Assembly (NCBI RefSeq): GCF_019634775.1
Contig: NZ_JAHCAS010000001.1
Coordinates: forward strand, 248,001-312,000
DNA: 64,000 nucleotides
Direction: 5' to 3'
Source: Dokdonella sp.
GTDB taxonomy: Bacteria > Pseudomonadota > Gammaproteobacteria > Xanthomonadales > Rhodanobacteraceae
Below are positions 1 to 8,198 of this stretch, one piece after another. The translations under genes were made by a program, and so were the position numbers. Below the pieces are notes generated by a model. The model ran no database searches, was not told the origin of the DNA, and saw only the letters and a list, made by a program, of their open reading frames with translations. How positions within the stretch are numbered: the first letter of the stretch is position 1; each line of letters starts with the position of its first letter.

Positions 1-309
1 TTCTTCGATCCCATGTCGCGCTATGCGCGCCGCCACGACCATCCGTACAAGCAGCAGCACTGGCCGAACCTGGCCTTCCTCGTCACCCTGCGAGCCGGTG
101 GCATCGATGCCGAATCATTGCTCGAGGGGACGTATGATCCCTATGTGTTCTACCGTGATGCCTACCGTCAGCGCCGGCTGTACCTGATCTACGACGGCGA
201 GCCGCCACTTGAGGCGATCCAGTTGATGCAGGGTATCGACGACGAGGATATCGACGCCCTGCTGGAGCAACAGCGCGAATACGAGCGCGGACGCAAGGAC
301 AGGCCTTGA
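1..309 (+). CDS. mlaA: Probable MlaA (VacJ) lipoprotein, C-terminal part
   Basis: The frame is open from the left edge to a stop at 307-309, so only the last ~102 residues are seen; the ATG at 13 is probably internal. The stretch YDPYVFYRDAYRQRRLYLI followed by YDG resembles the DPY-x-x-x-R(D/E)AY-x-QRR segment near the C-terminus of MlaA, the outer-membrane lipoprotein that removes mislocalised phospholipid and passes it to MlaC. An acidic tail rich in E, D and R follows. It converges on mlaB, which supports the call by context, although mlaA more often lies on the same strand as the other mla genes. The family assignment is from motif memory; a different envelope protein is possible. Confidence 0.6.
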   Translation, partial: FFDPMSRYARRHDHPYKQQHWPNLAFLVTLRAGGIDAESLLEGTYDPYVFYRDAYRQRRLYLIYDGEPPLEAIQLMQGIDDEDIDALLEQQREYERGRKDRP

Positions 310-410
310 GGGATGCCGGGATTCGGGATTGGGAATGCGCAAGATCAAGAGCGGCGACTTTCGAGCCGACGCTCCTGCTTTTCGCATCGCGCCGGATCAA
401 CAAGGAAGGC

Positions 411-480
411 CTGATCAAGTCCTTTCGCGGCTGCAGCCGCTCCACAAGGCCTTGATTCCGCGGGAGCGATTTCCGCCGTG
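411..480. repeat. Degenerate palindromic REP-like segment
   Basis: It holds the palindrome GCGGCTGCAGCCGC at 427-440 and a second weak hairpin (ccgcgggagcgatttccgccg). It resembles the better-preserved GTAGGAG hairpin repeats elsewhere in the window but lacks their conserved flanks. It lies in the 314-base gap between the convergent mlaA and mlaB, which otherwise holds only the MITE copy at 512-626. Confidence 0.35.
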
Positions 481-511
481 AAGGGCAAAGGTTGGGGTCG
501 TCCTGTGCGGG

Positions 512-626
512 CGCAGCTCGGCGTTGCGCCGGCTCGACAGACGGCCAGTCTGGCTGCGCCGTCGCGCCTTGATCTGCGTCCGCACGGGACGGTGACGCCG
601 TTGTGGGATTGATCAGAACAACCCTA
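512..626 (-). repeat. MITE-like element, truncated copy A
   Basis: This is about 115 bases that read, in reverse complement, like the complete element at 31012-31176. Conserved parts are the core (cggctcgacagacggccag) and the terminal arm TTGTGGGATTGATCAG followed by a diverged tip (AACAACCCTA). The other terminal arm is missing. It sits in the convergent gap between mlaA and mlaB, where it interrupts no gene. Confidence 0.75.
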
Positions 627-935
627 ATCCCCAATCCCTGCCACAAGAAACGGCTCGACGGCGTACAAATGAGCCACCGCGCGCAGACGCTCGCCGATAT
701 TGGTGAAGCGCAGGGTCCGGCCCGCGCGTGCAGCGTGGCTGCTCCAGGCAACCAGGACGGCAAGGGTCATGCCGTCGGCGCTCTCCAGTGCCGCCAGGTC
801 GACGCTGACCGGCTCCACCGCAAGCAGTTGACGGCGTCCCTCGGCAAGCGCTTGCGCGGCATTCGCAGCATCAATGCTGCCGCGTGCTGCAAAGCGACCA
901 TGGCCGACTGTTTCGAGGGTGAAGTCCGCGCTCAC
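624..935 (-). CDS. mlaB: MlaB, STAS-domain subunit of the Mla phospholipid ABC transporter
   Basis: This 103-residue cytoplasmic protein is a single STAS domain, the usual size for MlaB. It binds the ATPase MlaF and is needed for assembly or activity of the inner-membrane MlaFEDB complex. Visible STAS features are the strand VSVDLAALESADGMTLAVLV and the following amphipathic helix. Its start overlaps the mlaC stop by 4 bases (ATGA), which implies translational coupling. It is the last gene of the mlaFEDCB run. The copy A repeat ends within its last three bases. Confidence 0.85.
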   Translation of the reverse strand: MSADFTLETVGHGRFAARGSIDAANAAQALAEGRRQLLAVEPVSVDLAALESADGMTLAVLVAWSSHAARAGRTLRFTNIGERLRAVAHLYAVEPFLVAGIGD

Positions 936-1579
936 GCGCCGCCCTGCTGCTTCTGCTCCATCGCCTCCAGCGCTTTCTCGCCCTGAGTCTCGAGGCGCAC
1001 GATCAACGCGTCGAGACCGGTCGCCTTGATCTCGGCGGCAACCTGGTTGCGGTAGTTGGTGATGTAGGAAATGCCCTCGATGATGACGTCGTAGGCCTTC
1101 CAGTCGCCGCCCGAGCTCTTGCGGAACGCATAGTCGACGGCCACCGTCTTGCCGTCGTCGAGCACGACTTCGGTGCGCACGATCGTGCGCTTGTCGTTGA
1201 GTTCGCCCTTGAACGGCAACACGCGCACGTTGCCGCGCGTGTAGTTGAGCAGGCCTTCGGCATAACGGTGCGCGATCGAGCTGTAGAACGCCTTGGCGAA
1301 GCGCGAGCGCTGCTCCGGGCTTGAAGCGCGCGCGCTCTGGCCGAGCACGAGAATCGAGGCGTAGTCGATGTCGAAGTGCGGAAGCAGGATGCCGTCGATC
1401 TCGCGGACCAGCTTCTCGCGGTCGTTCTTCAGCTCGTCACGGCGCGCGCCGATCGTGGTGGCGAGGTCGTCGGCGATCTTCTGCACAACCTCGACCGGGG
1501 CGAGCGTCGCAGCGCGCGCAGGGGCGGCGACGGCGGCAGTGAGCACGAGGGCGGCGAAGCAGCCGATCAGGCAGCGCAT
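932..1579 (-). CDS. mlaC: MlaC, periplasmic phospholipid-binding protein
   Basis: The protein has 215 residues with an N-terminal signal peptide (MRCLIGCFAALVLTAAVAAP, cleavage near ARA|AT). MlaC carries phospholipids across the periplasm between the MlaA-porin complex and MlaD. The family pattern is clear: an early PVEVVQKIADDL helix, LPHFDIDYAS, then the NTAB-like sheet (VRTEVVLDDGKTVAVDYAF, WKAYDVIIEGISY). The frame stays open far upstream, but only the ATG at 1579 gives a signal peptide and the expected size. It lies between mlaD (16-base gap) and mlaB (4-base overlap). Confidence 0.92.
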   Translation of the reverse strand: MRCLIGCFAALVLTAAVAAPARAATLAPVEVVQKIADDLATTIGARRDELKNDREKLVREIDGILLPHFDIDYASILVLGQSARASSPEQRSRFAKAFYSSIAHRYAEGLLNYTRGNVRVLPFKGELNDKRTIVRTEVVLDDGKTVAVDYAFRKSSGGDWKAYDVIIEGISYITNYRNQVAAEIKATGLDALIVRLETQGEKALEAMEQKQQGGA

Positions 1580-1595
1580 GGACGGGACTCCGGAA

Positions 1596-2108
1596 TCAGG
1601 GTGTCGGCGATGGCGCGGCGGACGGGGAATCGGATTTCTGCTTCGCCGTATCGCCACCACCGACGAGGAACTTGCCGATGAGGTCTTCGAGCTGCATCGA
1701 GGACTGCGTGAGGACGACCTCGTCGCCGTCCTTGAACATGTCCGGCGAACCGCCCGGGGTGATGCCAACGTACTGGTCGCCGAGTAAACCGCTGGTGAAT
1801 ATCGCCGCGGCGGAATCGTCCGGAAGCTCGCGGTAGCGCGTATCGATGGCCAGTTCAACGACCGCCTCGAGCGTCGTCGGGTCGAGCCGGATCGCACGCA
1901 CCGACCCGATGCGCACACCGGCGATCTTGATCGGCGCACGCAGCTTGAGCTGGCCGATGTTGCTGAAGCGCGCCTTCAGCACGTAGCTGTCGCCCTCGCG
2001 GTAGTTGGCCACCGAGGTGGTCTGGGTGGCGAGATACGCAAGCGCAGCGAATCCGAGCGCGATGAAGAGGCCGGAGCCGATCTGGAACGAGCGTCTGGGT
2101 TGGGTCAT
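1596..2108 (-). CDS. mlaD: MlaD, MCE-domain substrate-binding subunit
   Basis: MlaD is anchored by one N-terminal transmembrane helix (SGLFIALGFAALAYLATQ, residues ~12-29). One MCE/MlaD domain follows (YVLKARFSNIGQLKLRAPIK, then AGVRIGSVRAIRLDP). In this family the domain forms a hexameric ring on MlaE through which lipid passes. The phrase GLLGDQYVGITPGG is characteristic. At 170 residues it matches the family. The C-terminus is a short Ser/Pro/Ala-rich tail. It lies 13 bases after mlaE in a tight operon. Confidence 0.93.
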   Translation of the reverse strand: MTQPRRSFQIGSGLFIALGFAALAYLATQTTSVANYREGDSYVLKARFSNIGQLKLRAPIKIAGVRIGSVRAIRLDPTTLEAVVELAIDTRYRELPDDSAAAIFTSGLLGDQYVGITPGGSPDMFKDGDEVVLTQSSMQLEDLIGKFLVGGGDTAKQKSDSPSAAPSPTP

Positions 2109-2121
2109 GGATCGGGTTCCG

Positions 2122-2889
2122 TCACATCAGGAAGGCGGTCATCACGAAATCGAGCGCGAGCACGACGATCGAAGACGACACCACAGTGCGCGTCGTCGCA
2201 TAGGCCACGCCCTCGCTGGTCGGCGGCGTGGTGTAGCCCTGGAACGTGGCGATCAGGGCGATCACCGCGCCGAAGGCCATGCTCTTCCACACACCGTTGA
2301 CGACGTCGGTCCAGACGTCGACGCTGGAGGTCATGTTGCCCCAGAACGTGCCATTGTCGAGGCCGAGCCAGCTCACGCCGACCAGGTGCGCACCGAGGAT
2401 GCCGAGTGCATTGAAGACGCAGGCGAGCAGCGGCATAGCGACGACCCCTGCGAGGAAACGCGGGGCGACGACATAGGCAAGCGGATCGACCGCCATCATT
2501 TCCATTGCCGACAACTGGTCGGTCGCGCGCATCAGGCCGATCTCGGCGGTGACCGAAGTACCGGCGCGGCCGGCGAACAGCAAGGCCGTCACCACCGGCC
2601 CGAGTTCGCGGAACAGCGACAGCGCGACGACCGTGCCGAGCGCGGCGGTACCGCCGAAGATCGACAGCGTGTAGTAGAGCTGCAGGGCCAGCACCATGCC
2701 GACGAACAGGCCGCAGGTCATGATGATGACGAGGCTCATCGCGCCGACGAACCAGACCTGGCGCACGGTTTCGCGGAAATGGCGCAGGCTGCGCGGCACC
2801 GCGCCGAGGATCGAGAACAGGAACAGCCCGGCCGCGCCGAGTTGGGCCAGCGAATCGCCGATCAACGAAGGACGCAGGCGCGCGTTCAT
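2122..2889 (-). CDS. mlaE: MlaE, permease of the Mla phospholipid transporter
   Basis: A 255-residue integral inner-membrane protein of the MlaE/YrbE permease family. Four to five hydrophobic segments are visible (e.g. VVTALLFAGRAGTSVTAEIG), with the conserved EIGLMRATDQLSAMEMMAVD cytoplasmic loop. The start at 2889 (MNARLRPSL) is chosen over a longer open frame because it gives family length and directly overlaps the mlaF stop. It works with MlaF (ATPase), MlaD and MlaB to keep the outer membrane asymmetric. Confidence 0.93.
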   Translation of the reverse strand: MNARLRPSLIGDSLAQLGAAGLFLFSILGAVPRSLRHFRETVRQVWFVGAMSLVIIMTCGLFVGMVLALQLYYTLSIFGGTAALGTVVALSLFRELGPVVTALLFAGRAGTSVTAEIGLMRATDQLSAMEMMAVDPLAYVVAPRFLAGVVAMPLLACVFNALGILGAHLVGVSWLGLDNGTFWGNMTSSVDVWTDVVNGVWKSMAFGAVIALIATFQGYTTPPTSEGVAYATTRTVVSSSIVVLALDFVMTAFLM

Positions 2890-3728
2890 GCGCGTGCCTC
2901 GGTGAAACCGAGCTCGGCCGCGTAGTCGCGCGCCGGATACTCGAACGGCACAGGGCCGTCGGCTTCGCCACCGAAGAACTGGCGCGTCCACGGTGAGTCG
3001 CGCTGGGCGAGTTCCTCGGGATGTCCCTGGGCGACCACCTTGCCGCCGGCGATCAGGTAGACGTGATCGGCAATGCGCCTCACCGCAGAGAATTCATGGG
3101 CGACGAGAATGCTGGTGATGCCGAGCGAATCGTTGAGCGTGCGGATGATCTTCACCACCTGGTTGAGGGCGATCGGGTCGAGGCCGACGAAAGGTTCATC
3201 GTAGATGACCAGACTTGGGTCGCGCACGATCGCGCGCGCCAGGGCCACGCGCCGCATCATGCCGCCCGACAGCTCCGCCGGCATCAGCCCGGCGGCCCCG
3301 CGCAGGCCGACCGCCTGCAGGCGCATCAGCACGATGTTGCGCACAAGCTCCTCGGGCAGGTGCAGGTGCTGGCGCAGCGGGAAGGCGACGTTCTCGAACA
3401 CGCTGAAATCGGTCAGCAGGGCCGAGTTCTGGAACAGGTAGCCGATCTTCTCGCGCAACGCGAACAACACGGCGCGGCCAAGTGACGGCACGTTCTGGCC
3501 GTCGACGCGGATCTCGCCGGCGTCAGGCGCGAGTTGGCCGGTGATGTGGCGCATCAACGTCGTCTTGCCGGTGCCGCTCGGCCCCATCACCGCGGTGATG
3601 CGTCCGCGCACCATGTCCAGATCGACGCCGTCGAAGATGACCTTGCCGCCCAGCACGGTGCGCAGGCCACGCACTTCGACATGGTTCGGGCCGGCCACGG
3701 GGGATGGGATTTCGGCGGCGGCGTTCAA
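2886..3728 (-). CDS. mlaF: MlaF, ATPase of the Mla phospholipid transporter
   Basis: An ABC ATPase of about 280 residues: Walker A GPSGTGKTT, Q-loop FQNSAL, signature LSGGMMRRVALARAI, Walker B LVIYDEPFVGLDP and switch His in VAHEF. The LSGGMMRR signature is typical of MlaF. The start is uncertain. A TTG at 3728 overlaps the gmk stop codon (TTGA) and gives family length; an in-frame GTG at 3698 is the alternative. Neither has a convincing ribosome binding site, so coupling to gmk translation seems likely. It overlaps mlaE by 4 bases. Confidence 0.88.
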   Translation of the reverse strand: MNAAAEIPSPVAGPNHVEVRGLRTVLGGKVIFDGVDLDMVRGRITAVMGPSGTGKTTLMRHITGQLAPDAGEIRVDGQNVPSLGRAVLFALREKIGYLFQNSALLTDFSVFENVAFPLRQHLHLPEELVRNIVLMRLQAVGLRGAAGLMPAELSGGMMRRVALARAIVRDPSLVIYDEPFVGLDPIALNQVVKIIRTLNDSLGITSILVAHEFSAVRRIADHVYLIAGGKVVAQGHPEELAQRDSPWTRQFFGGEADGPVPFEYPARDYAAELGFTEARA

Positions 3729-4348
3729 GACGGCTTCAACAGGTCGTCGAGGAGGGCGGCATGGCGCACGAGCTGGGCCTCGCGGCGCAGCCGGCGTGAG
3801 GCGAAGATCGACTGCAGGTCGAGCACGGCCTGGGCGAAATCGTCGTTGATGACGACGTAGTCGAACTCCCGCGCGCGAGCGATCTCGGTGCGCGAGTCGG
3901 CGATGCGGCGCGTGATCTGCTCGGCGCTGTCGGAGGCCCGCTGGCGCAGGCGGCGCTCCAGCTCGCGGCGCGACGGCGGCAGGATGAAGATGCTGACCAC
4001 GTCCGGCCACTGCGCGCGCACCTGCTGCGCGCCCTGCCAGTCGATCTCGAGCAGCACGTCGCGGTCGGCGGCCAGCAGCGGCTCGACTGCCGTACGCGCC
4101 GTGCCCTTGTAGTCGCCATGCACGTTGGCGTGCTCGAAGAACGCACCGGTCGCGGCCATGTGCTCGAACACCTCGCGCGAGACGAAATGGTAGTGCTGGC
4201 CGTCGACCTCGCCGGGCCGCGGCGGCCGCGAGGTATACGACACCGACAGCGCAATGCCCTGCTCGCGCTCGAGCAGGGCCTTGACCAAGCTGGTCTTTCC
4301 CGCACCGGACGGTGCCGCGATGATGTAGAGCGTACCGGACACGGTCAC
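3725..4348 (-). CDS. gmk: Guanylate kinase
   Basis: The protein converts GMP plus ATP to GDP plus ADP in nucleotide metabolism. It has 207 residues, the usual length. The P-loop APSGAGKTS lies at residues 12-20, followed by the GMP-binding segment SYTSRPPRPGEVDGQHYHFV and the lid-region arginines (RRELERRLRQR). It starts with GTG overlapping the yicC stop (GTGA), so yicC-gmk form a coupled unit that continues into mlaF. Confidence 0.95.
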   Translation of the reverse strand: MTVSGTLYIIAAPSGAGKTSLVKALLEREQGIALSVSYTSRPPRPGEVDGQHYHFVSREVFEHMAATGAFFEHANVHGDYKGTARTAVEPLLAADRDVLLEIDWQGAQQVRAQWPDVVSIFILPPSRRELERRLRQRASDSAEQITRRIADSRTEIARAREFDYVVINDDFAQAVLDLQSIFASRRLRREAQLVRHAALLDDLLKPS

Positions 4349-5208
4349 TCCAGGTTCTGCACTTGTTCGCGCATCTGCTCGATCAGCACCTTGAGCTCGA
4401 CGGCGGCCTTGGTCGTGCGCGGATCGGCCGCCTTCGAGCCGAGCGTGTTCGCTTCGCGGTTGAACTCCTGCATGAGGAAATCGAGGCGCCGACCGACGGC
4501 CTCCTTGAGGCCGAAGATGCGTCGTGCCTCGGCGATGTGCGAGGTCAGACGGTCGAGTTCCTCGTCGACGTCCATGCGTTGGAGTTGCAGGACGATCTCC
4601 TGCTCGATGCGGCCCGGATCGGCCGGCTGCTTGATTTCGGCCAGGCGCTGATCAAGGCGCGCGCGTGCGGCGACACGCACCTCGGGCAGGTGCTCGCGCA
4701 CGCCGGCGACGAGGGCGACGATGCCGTCGAGGCGGTCGCGCAGGAACCCGGCCAGACGCTCACCCTCGCGCTCGCGCGTGGCGATGAAGTCTGCGAGCAC
4801 GCGTTCGAGCAGCTCGGCCGCGGCAGCGCGCAGGCCTTCGGGATCGGCGGCCTGGTCGCGCAGCACGCCCGGCCAGTCGAGCAGGCTGGCGAAATCCACC
4901 CGCAGCGCCGGGAACTTCGCCGACAGCGCCTGCGCGGTCTCGGCCAGTCGATTCAACAGATCATCGTCCACGACCAGGGCCGAAGCGCGCGTAACCGCCT
5001 GCTTCAGGCGGATGGTCACGTCGACCTTGCCGCGCGCGAGGCGCGCATTGAGGGTGTCGCGCACGACCGGCTCGAAGCTGCGCAGTTCGTCGGGCAGGCG
5101 CAGGCCAAGCTCGAGGTAGCGGTGGTTGACCGAGCGCAGCTCGATGCCGAGCGTGCCCCAGGCGGTCTCGCTCTCGCCGCTGGCGAAGGCGGTCATGCTG
5201 CGGATCAT
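4345..5208 (-). CDS. yicC: YicC-family endoribonuclease
   Basis: A 287-residue protein with the family N-terminus MIRSMTAFASGE and the conserved C-terminus (RLDFLMQEFNREANTLGSKA). In E. coli YicC is an RNA-degrading protein associated with stationary phase and turnover of the small RNA RyhB. Start chosen at the family-typical MIRSMTAF; the frame is open further upstream. It is divergent from rph with 70 bases between starts and is coupled to gmk downstream, a common pairing. Confidence 0.93.
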   Translation of the reverse strand: MIRSMTAFASGESETAWGTLGIELRSVNHRYLELGLRLPDELRSFEPVVRDTLNARLARGKVDVTIRLKQAVTRASALVVDDDLLNRLAETAQALSAKFPALRVDFASLLDWPGVLRDQAADPEGLRAAAAELLERVLADFIATREREGERLAGFLRDRLDGIVALVAGVREHLPEVRVAARARLDQRLAEIKQPADPGRIEQEIVLQLQRMDVDEELDRLTSHIAEARRIFGLKEAVGRRLDFLMQEFNREANTLGSKAADPRTTKAAVELKVLIEQMREQVQNLE

Positions 5209-5278
5209 CACGCCGGTCCACGGGAACAAGGGCCGGCAATGGTAAACTGTGCGGCCGCTTTGCCATAGCACCTCCCGC
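5209..5278. promoter_or_regulatory. Divergent yicC/rph promoter region
   Basis: The 70-base gap between divergent starts must hold the promoters of yicC (-) and rph (+). It includes an AT-richer island, GGCAATGGTAAACTGTG (5233-5249), which could supply a -10 element. No exact consensus hexamer pair was found. Confidence 0.4.
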
Positions 5279-6007
5279 ATGACCAACCATCCTCGCCCGA
5301 GCGGGCGCGCATCCGACCAGTTGCGCCCGGTGTCGTTCGTCCGCCGTTTCACCCGCCACGCCGAGGGCTCGGTGCTGGTGTCATTCGGCGACACGCGCGT
5401 GCTGTGCACGGCCACGATCGAGGACAAGGTGCCGCCGTTCCTGCGTGGCAAGGGCGAAGGCTGGCTGACCGCCGAGTACGGCATGCTGCCGCGCGCCACC
5501 CACGACCGCACTCAGCGCGAGGCCGCGCGTGGTGGCCAGGGTGGACGCACGATGGAAATCCAGCGCCTGATCGGACGCAGCCTGCGCGCCTGCGTCGATC
5601 GCGGCGCGCTCGGCGAGCGCACGATCACCTTCGACTGCGACGTCCTGCAGGCCGACGGCGGCACGCGCACCGCGGCGATCACCGGCGCCTGGGTCGCCCT
5701 GGTCGACGCGATCGCCCCGCTCAAGGCGAAGGGTGCGTTCAAGCGCGACCCGATCGTAGGCGCCGTCGCCGCAGTCTCGGTCGGCCTGTGGAACGGCATG
5801 CCCGTGCTCGACCTCGACTACGCCGAGGATTCGAGCTGCGACACCGACATGAACGTCGTCATGAACGACGGTGGCGGTTTCATCGAATTGCAGGGTACGG
5901 CCGAAGGCCACGCCATGCGCCGCGAGGAGATCGACGTCCTGCTTGCCCTGGCCAGCAAGGGCACCGCCGAACTCTGCGCGCTGCAACGCGCCGCGCTCGA
6001 GGCCTGA
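5279..6007 (+). CDS. rph: Ribonuclease PH
   Basis: A phosphate-dependent 3'-5' exoribonuclease that trims tRNA and other RNA 3' ends. It has 242 residues, near the usual ~240. Visible family segments are [15 protein letters not shown] at the N-terminus, [17 protein letters not shown], the catalytic region [20 protein letters not shown], and [17 protein letters not shown]. The ATG at 5279 is preferred over an upstream in-frame ATG because it matches the family N-terminus. rdgB follows 18 bases later. Confidence 0.95.
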   Translation: MTNHPRPSGRASDQLRPVSFVRRFTRHAEGSVLVSFGDTRVLCTATIEDKVPPFLRGKGEGWLTAEYGMLPRATHDRTQREAARGGQGGRTMEIQRLIGRSLRACVDRGALGERTITFDCDVLQADGGTRTAAITGAWVALVDAIAPLKAKGAFKRDPIVGAVAAVSVGLWNGMPVLDLDYAEDSSCDTDMNVVMNDGGGFIELQGTAEGHAMRREEIDVLLALASKGTAELCALQRAALEA

Positions 6008-6025
6008 GCCGCACACCGCACCGGC

Positions 6026-6613
6026 ATGAAACTCGTCCTCGCCAGCGGCAACCGCGGCAAGCTGGCCGAACTGCGCGACCTGCTCGCCGACCTCGACATC
6101 GAACTCGTCGCCCAGTCCCAACTCGGCATCGGCGATGCCGAGGAAACCGGCGCGACCTTCATCGAGAACGCGATACTCAAGGCACGCCATGCCGCGCGCT
6201 GCTCGGGCCTGCCGGCGCTCGCCGACGACTCGGGCCTGTGCGTCGACGCACTCGACGGCGCACCGGGCCTGATCTCGGCACGCTACGCCGGAGTTCACGG
6301 CGACAGTGCCGCCAACATCGCCAAGCTGCTGGACGCGCTCACCGGCATCGAATCGGCACGGCGCGGCGCGCATTTCCACTGCACGCTGGCCCTGCTGCGT
6401 CATGCCGACGACCCCGCGCCGCTGCTCGCCGAAGGCCGCTGGCACGGCCACATCCTCGAAGCACCGCGCGGCAGCGGCGGCCACGGCTACGATCCGGTCT
6501 TCCTCGACCCGGCCAGCGGTTTGAGCGCCGCCGAACTAGACCCGGCCGCGAAGAACGCGATCAGCCATCGAGGCCAGGCCTTGGCGCGGTTGCGCGAGCT
6601 GTTGCGTTCCTGA
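6026..6613 (+). CDS. rdgB: RdgB/HAM1 non-canonical purine NTP pyrophosphatase
   Basis: Hydrolyses dITP, dXTP and XTP to monophosphates, which keeps deaminated purines out of DNA and RNA. At 195 residues it has the usual size. The family motif LASGNRGKLAEL is at residues 5-16, with the acidic metal/substrate loop SGLPALADDSGLCVDAL and the C-terminal GGHGYDPVFLDP and SHRGQAL segments. It lies 18 bases after rph, a frequent pairing with hemW next. Confidence 0.95.
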   Translation: MKLVLASGNRGKLAELRDLLADLDIELVAQSQLGIGDAEETGATFIENAILKARHAARCSGLPALADDSGLCVDALDGAPGLISARYAGVHGDSAANIAKLLDALTGIESARRGAHFHCTLALLRHADDPAPLLAEGRWHGHILEAPRGSGGHGYDPVFLDPASGLSAAELDPAAKNAISHRGQALARLRELLRS

Positions 6614-6706
6614 CTTCACGGTGATCCACCCGAGCCGCCTCGGCTGACATCGGCGTCTGCGCGGATCTGGTTTCGGATTTCATGCACGCGCAACGGTTCA
6701 CCAACA

Positions 6707-6779
6707 CCCGCACAGGACGGTCCCCGTCATTGGGAATCAGAAGGCTGGGGCCGTTGTGGGATTGATCCGAGCATCCCTA
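6707..6779 (-). repeat. MITE-like element, rearranged copy E, abutting hemW
   Basis: A short stretch matching the complete element (CCCGCACAGGACGGT, 6707-6721) is followed by about 29 unrelated bases and then a full terminal arm, TTGTGGGATTGATCCGAGCA plus TCCCTA, at 6755-6779. The arm ends only 10 bases before the hemW ATG at 6790. The other terminal arm is absent. Confidence 0.75.
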
Positions 6780-6783
6780 GACT
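6755..6783 (+). promoter_or_regulatory. Possible promoter formed by the MITE end, upstream of hemW
   Basis: TTGTGG and TAGACT are separated by 18 bases, a weak sigma-70-like arrangement. The -10-like hexamer straddles the element's outer edge. Transcription from it would start at about the hemW ATG, giving a leaderless message, which would fit the absence of a ribosome binding site there. This is inferred from spacing and hexamers only. Confidence 0.3.
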
Positions 6784-6789
6784 TGCCCG

Positions 6790-7953
6790 ATGCCGTTGGC
6801 CGCACCACCACTGAGTCTGTACATCCACATCCCGTGGTGCGTGAAGAAGTGCCCGTACTGCGACTTCAATTCGCATGCGCTGCGTGAGGGCATCCCGCTG
6901 GGGACCTATGTCGATGCCCTGCTCGCCGATCTCGACGGTGATCTCGCCGACTTCGGCGAAGCGGCGCGACGGCCACTCGCCAGCGTGTTCTTCGGCGGCG
7001 GCACGCCGAGCCTGTTCACGCCGGCTGCAATCGGCCGCATCCTCGACGGCGTCGCCGCACGGCTCGCGTTCGCGCCGGGCGCCGAAGTCACGCTCGAGGC
7101 GAATCCCGGCACGATCGAGCATGGCCGCTTCGACGGCTATCGCACAGCCGGCGTCAATCGCGTGAGTTTCGGCGTACAGAGTTTCGACGACGCCATGCTC
7201 GCGCGGCTCGGGCGCATCCATTCCTCCGACGAAGCGACGCGCGCCATCGATGAGGCCCGGGCAGCCGGCTTCGACAACATCAACCTCGACTTGATGTACG
7301 CGCTGCCGCACCAGGACCTCGCCGGCGCGCTGGCCGACCTCGAACGTGCCGTCGCGCTCGCGCCCGAGCACCTCTCGCACTACCAGCTCACGCTGGAACC
7401 GAACACGCTGTTCGCGGCCAAGCCGCCGCCGCTGCCCGACAGCGACAGCGCCTGGGACATGCAGGAGCACGGCCAGGCCCTGCTCGCCGCGCACGGCTAC
7501 CTGCAGTACGAAGTCTCGGCCTACGCACGCGGCGGCCGGCGCTCGGCGCACAACCTCAACTACTGGACCTTCGGCGATTACCTCGGCGTCGGCGCCGGTG
7601 CACACGCCAAGCTGACCGACACCACGACCGGCACGATCCGCCGTCGCGCCAAGCAGCGCACGCCGCGCGCCTACCTCGAGCACGCCGCCGGGCCGCGCCG
7701 GATCGCCACGGACACCGTGGTCGCCGCCGCCGACCTGCCGTTCGAGTTCATGATGAACGCGCTGCGCCTCGTCGATGGAGTGCCGATGGCGCTGTTCGCG
7801 CAACGCACCGGCCTGTCCGTCGATGCGATCGGCGACGCGCTTGCCGAGGGCGTGCGTCGCGATTGGCTGGCCGATGACGGTGAGCAGTTGCGTGCAACCG
7901 CTGATGGCCAGCGTTTCCTCAATGACGTCATCGGCCTGTTCCTGCCCGCATGA
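6790..7953 (+). CDS. hemW: HemW-type radical SAM heme chaperone
   Basis: A 387-residue radical SAM protein with the [4Fe-4S] motif C17-x3-C21-x2-C24 in HIPWCVKKCPYCDFNSH. The GGGTPS SAM-binding motif, GVQSFDD and the C-terminal HemW domain (NLNYWTFGDYLGVGAGAH) follow. HemW was long annotated as oxygen-independent coproporphyrinogen oxidase but acts as a heme-binding chaperone. The start ATG has no clear Shine-Dalgarno sequence, and the upstream bases belong to MITE copy E. It overlaps the next small gene by 4 bases. Confidence 0.92.
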   Translation: MPLAAPPLSLYIHIPWCVKKCPYCDFNSHALREGIPLGTYVDALLADLDGDLADFGEAARRPLASVFFGGGTPSLFTPAAIGRILDGVAARLAFAPGAEVTLEANPGTIEHGRFDGYRTAGVNRVSFGVQSFDDAMLARLGRIHSSDEATRAIDEARAAGFDNINLDLMYALPHQDLAGALADLERAVALAPEHLSHYQLTLEPNTLFAAKPPPLPDSDSAWDMQEHGQALLAAHGYLQYEVSAYARGGRRSAHNLNYWTFGDYLGVGAGAHAKLTDTTTGTIRRRAKQRTPRAYLEHAAGPRRIATDTVVAAADLPFEFMMNALRLVDGVPMALFAQRTGLSVDAIGDALAEGVRRDWLADDGEQLRATADGQRFLNDVIGLFLPA

Positions 7954-8138
7954 TCGAGTTCGTCGTCATCCATTGCCCGTATTGCGGCGAGGCCTGCGAA
8001 ATTTCGGTGGACGTTTCCGCCGGTGCCCAGACCTACATCGAGGATTGCGCGGTCTGTTGCCGGCCGATCGAGGTCCGCGTGCGTGTCGACGACGAAGGCA
8101 ATCTGTCCGATGTGGACGCGCGCAGCGATCGCGACTGA
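7950..8138 (+). CDS. CPXCG motif cysteine-rich small protein
   Basis: A 62-residue protein with a CPYCGE knuckle (C9, C12) and a second pair in DCAVCCRPI (C33, C36), most simply a zinc- or metal-binding ribbon. This matches the CPXCG cysteine-rich family, whose function is not established. The start overlaps the hemW stop (ATGA), so the two genes are co-translated. Whether it takes part in heme or iron-sulfur handling is only suggested by that linkage. Confidence 0.85.
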   Translation: MIEFVVIHCPYCGEACEISVDVSAGAQTYIEDCAVCCRPIEVRVRVDDEGNLSDVDARSDRD

Positions 8139-8198
8139 AGCCCGCGGCACGCGCAGCTTGCTTGCGACGACATCTCCCCCCTCCTACACTGCGCGCCC

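Noticed and set aside
83..763. Open frame of 226 residues on the minus strand across the mlaA-mlaB gap
   Set aside because: It crosses the MITE copy, overlaps both real genes, and has the Arg/Pro-rich composition of a shadow frame. Similar peptides recur at the other MITE copies, so they are repeat-derived.
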